From Burkholderia sp. (GTDB lineage: Bacteria; Pseudomonadota; Gammaproteobacteria; Burkholderiales; Burkholderiaceae), in assembly GCF_018375725.1 (NCBI RefSeq), contig NZ_JAHACR010000287.1, positions 1-5,342 of the forward strand: DNA of 5,342 nt, in the 5' to 3' direction. Shown one piece after another: positions 4,914 through 5,342 of the stretch. Below the pieces are notes generated by a model. It was not told where the DNA came from and did not search any database. It worked only from the letters and a program-made list of their open reading frames with translations. Each line of letters starts with the position of its first letter. Positions within the stretch are counted from its first letter, which is position 1. Made by a program: the position numbers and the translations under genes.

Positions 4914-5342
4914 TTACACGAGACCCGTTGCGTAGTACACGGCGATCACGAAGAACACCGCCATCGTCTTGATGACCGTCACCGCGAAGATGTCGCGGTA
5001 GGACTCGCGGTGCGTAAGGCCGGTCACCGCGAGCAGCGTAATGACGGCGCCGTTGTGCGGCAGCGTATCCATGCCGCCGCTCGCCATCGCGACGATCCGG
5101 TGCAGCACGTCCATCGGAATATTGGCTGCCTGCGCGCCCTTGATGAACAGATCCGACATCGCGGCCAGCGCGATGCTCATGCCGCCCGATGCCGAGCCGG
5201 TGATGCCGGCGAGCGAGCTGACCGACACGGCTGCGTTGACGAGCGGATTCGGGATGCTCTTGAGCGCATCGCCGACCACGAGGAAGCCCGGGAGTGCCGC
5301 GATCACGCCACCGAAGCCGTACTCCGATGCCGTGTTCATCGC
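4914..5342 (-). CDS. GntP-family permease, C-terminal part (5' partial)
   Basis: This is the end of an inner-membrane carrier for gluconate-like or hydroxy-acid substrates. The frame continues off the right edge (the codon before the first Met is Ala), so the visible 142 residues are the C-terminal third of a protein normally around 440-470 residues. Counting from that Met, landmarks are GFGGVIAALPGF (8-19), GITGSASGG (45-53), LHRIVAMASGGMDTLPHNGAV (79-99, the family's most recognisable stretch), GLTHRESYRDIF (107-118) and a last hydrophobic helix, about 119-140. Hydrophobic segments otherwise fall at about 10-26, 32-66 and 96-108. Similar Burkholderia-type proteins are often annotated as D-beta-hydroxybutyrate permeases, but substrate cannot be read from this fragment. 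The gene ends at TAA, 31 bases before a strong terminator, so it is the last gene of its transcript. Confidence 0.92.
   Translation of the reverse strand, partial: AMNTASEYGFGGVIAALPGFLVVGDALKSIPNPLVNAAVSVSSLAGITGSASGGMSIALAAMSDLFIKGAQAANIPMDVLHRIVAMASGGMDTLPHNGAVITLLAVTGLTHRESYRDIFAVTVIKTMAVFFVIAVYYATGLV

Overview
The window looks like chromosome from a high-GC betaproteobacterium, most likely Burkholderia (cepacia-complex-like). This rests on strongly G/C-ending codons, the mix of families present (peptide ABC transporter next to an OprD-type porin, a DedA-rhodanese fusion, a GntP-type permease) and general protein resemblance. The assignment is inference, with no database search behind it. 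No mobile element, tRNA, rRNA or CRISPR array is visible.

Layout: (1) 1-721 (+) is the 3' end of an oligo/dipeptide ABC-transporter ATPase of the DppF/OppF type, cut by the left edge. (2) 877-2484 (+) encodes an OprD-family outer-membrane porin with a signal peptide and an unusual Ala/Pro-rich N-terminal extension. It lies 155 bp after the ATPase gene on the same strand. (3) 2539-3528 (-) encodes a DedA-family membrane protein fused to a C-terminal rhodanese domain and is convergent with the porin gene, with a strong GC hairpin between them. (4) 3656-3925 (-) encodes an 89-residue protein of unknown function with a good ribosome binding site and a candidate promoter that overlaps an inverted repeat. 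(5) 3926-4271 is a 346-bp divergent intergenic region. (6) 4272-4772 (+) encodes a GNAT acetyltransferase resembling E. coli YhhY/AaaT. (7) 4849-4883 is a clear bidirectional intrinsic terminator. (8) 4914-5342 (-) is the C-terminal part of a GntP-family permease, cut by the right edge.

The ATPase and porin plausibly act together: the porin admits small peptides or similar solutes through the outer membrane and the ABC transporter carries them across the inner membrane. An OprD-family porin next to dpp genes is also known in Pseudomonas. The other genes look like independent units with their own promoters or terminators.

I found no convincing undescribed multi-gene system. The best leads are the porin's periplasmic extension, the DedA domain that lacks residues reported essential in better-studied DedA proteins, the four-cysteine tail of the ATPase, and the palindrome within the putative promoter of the small unknown gene.
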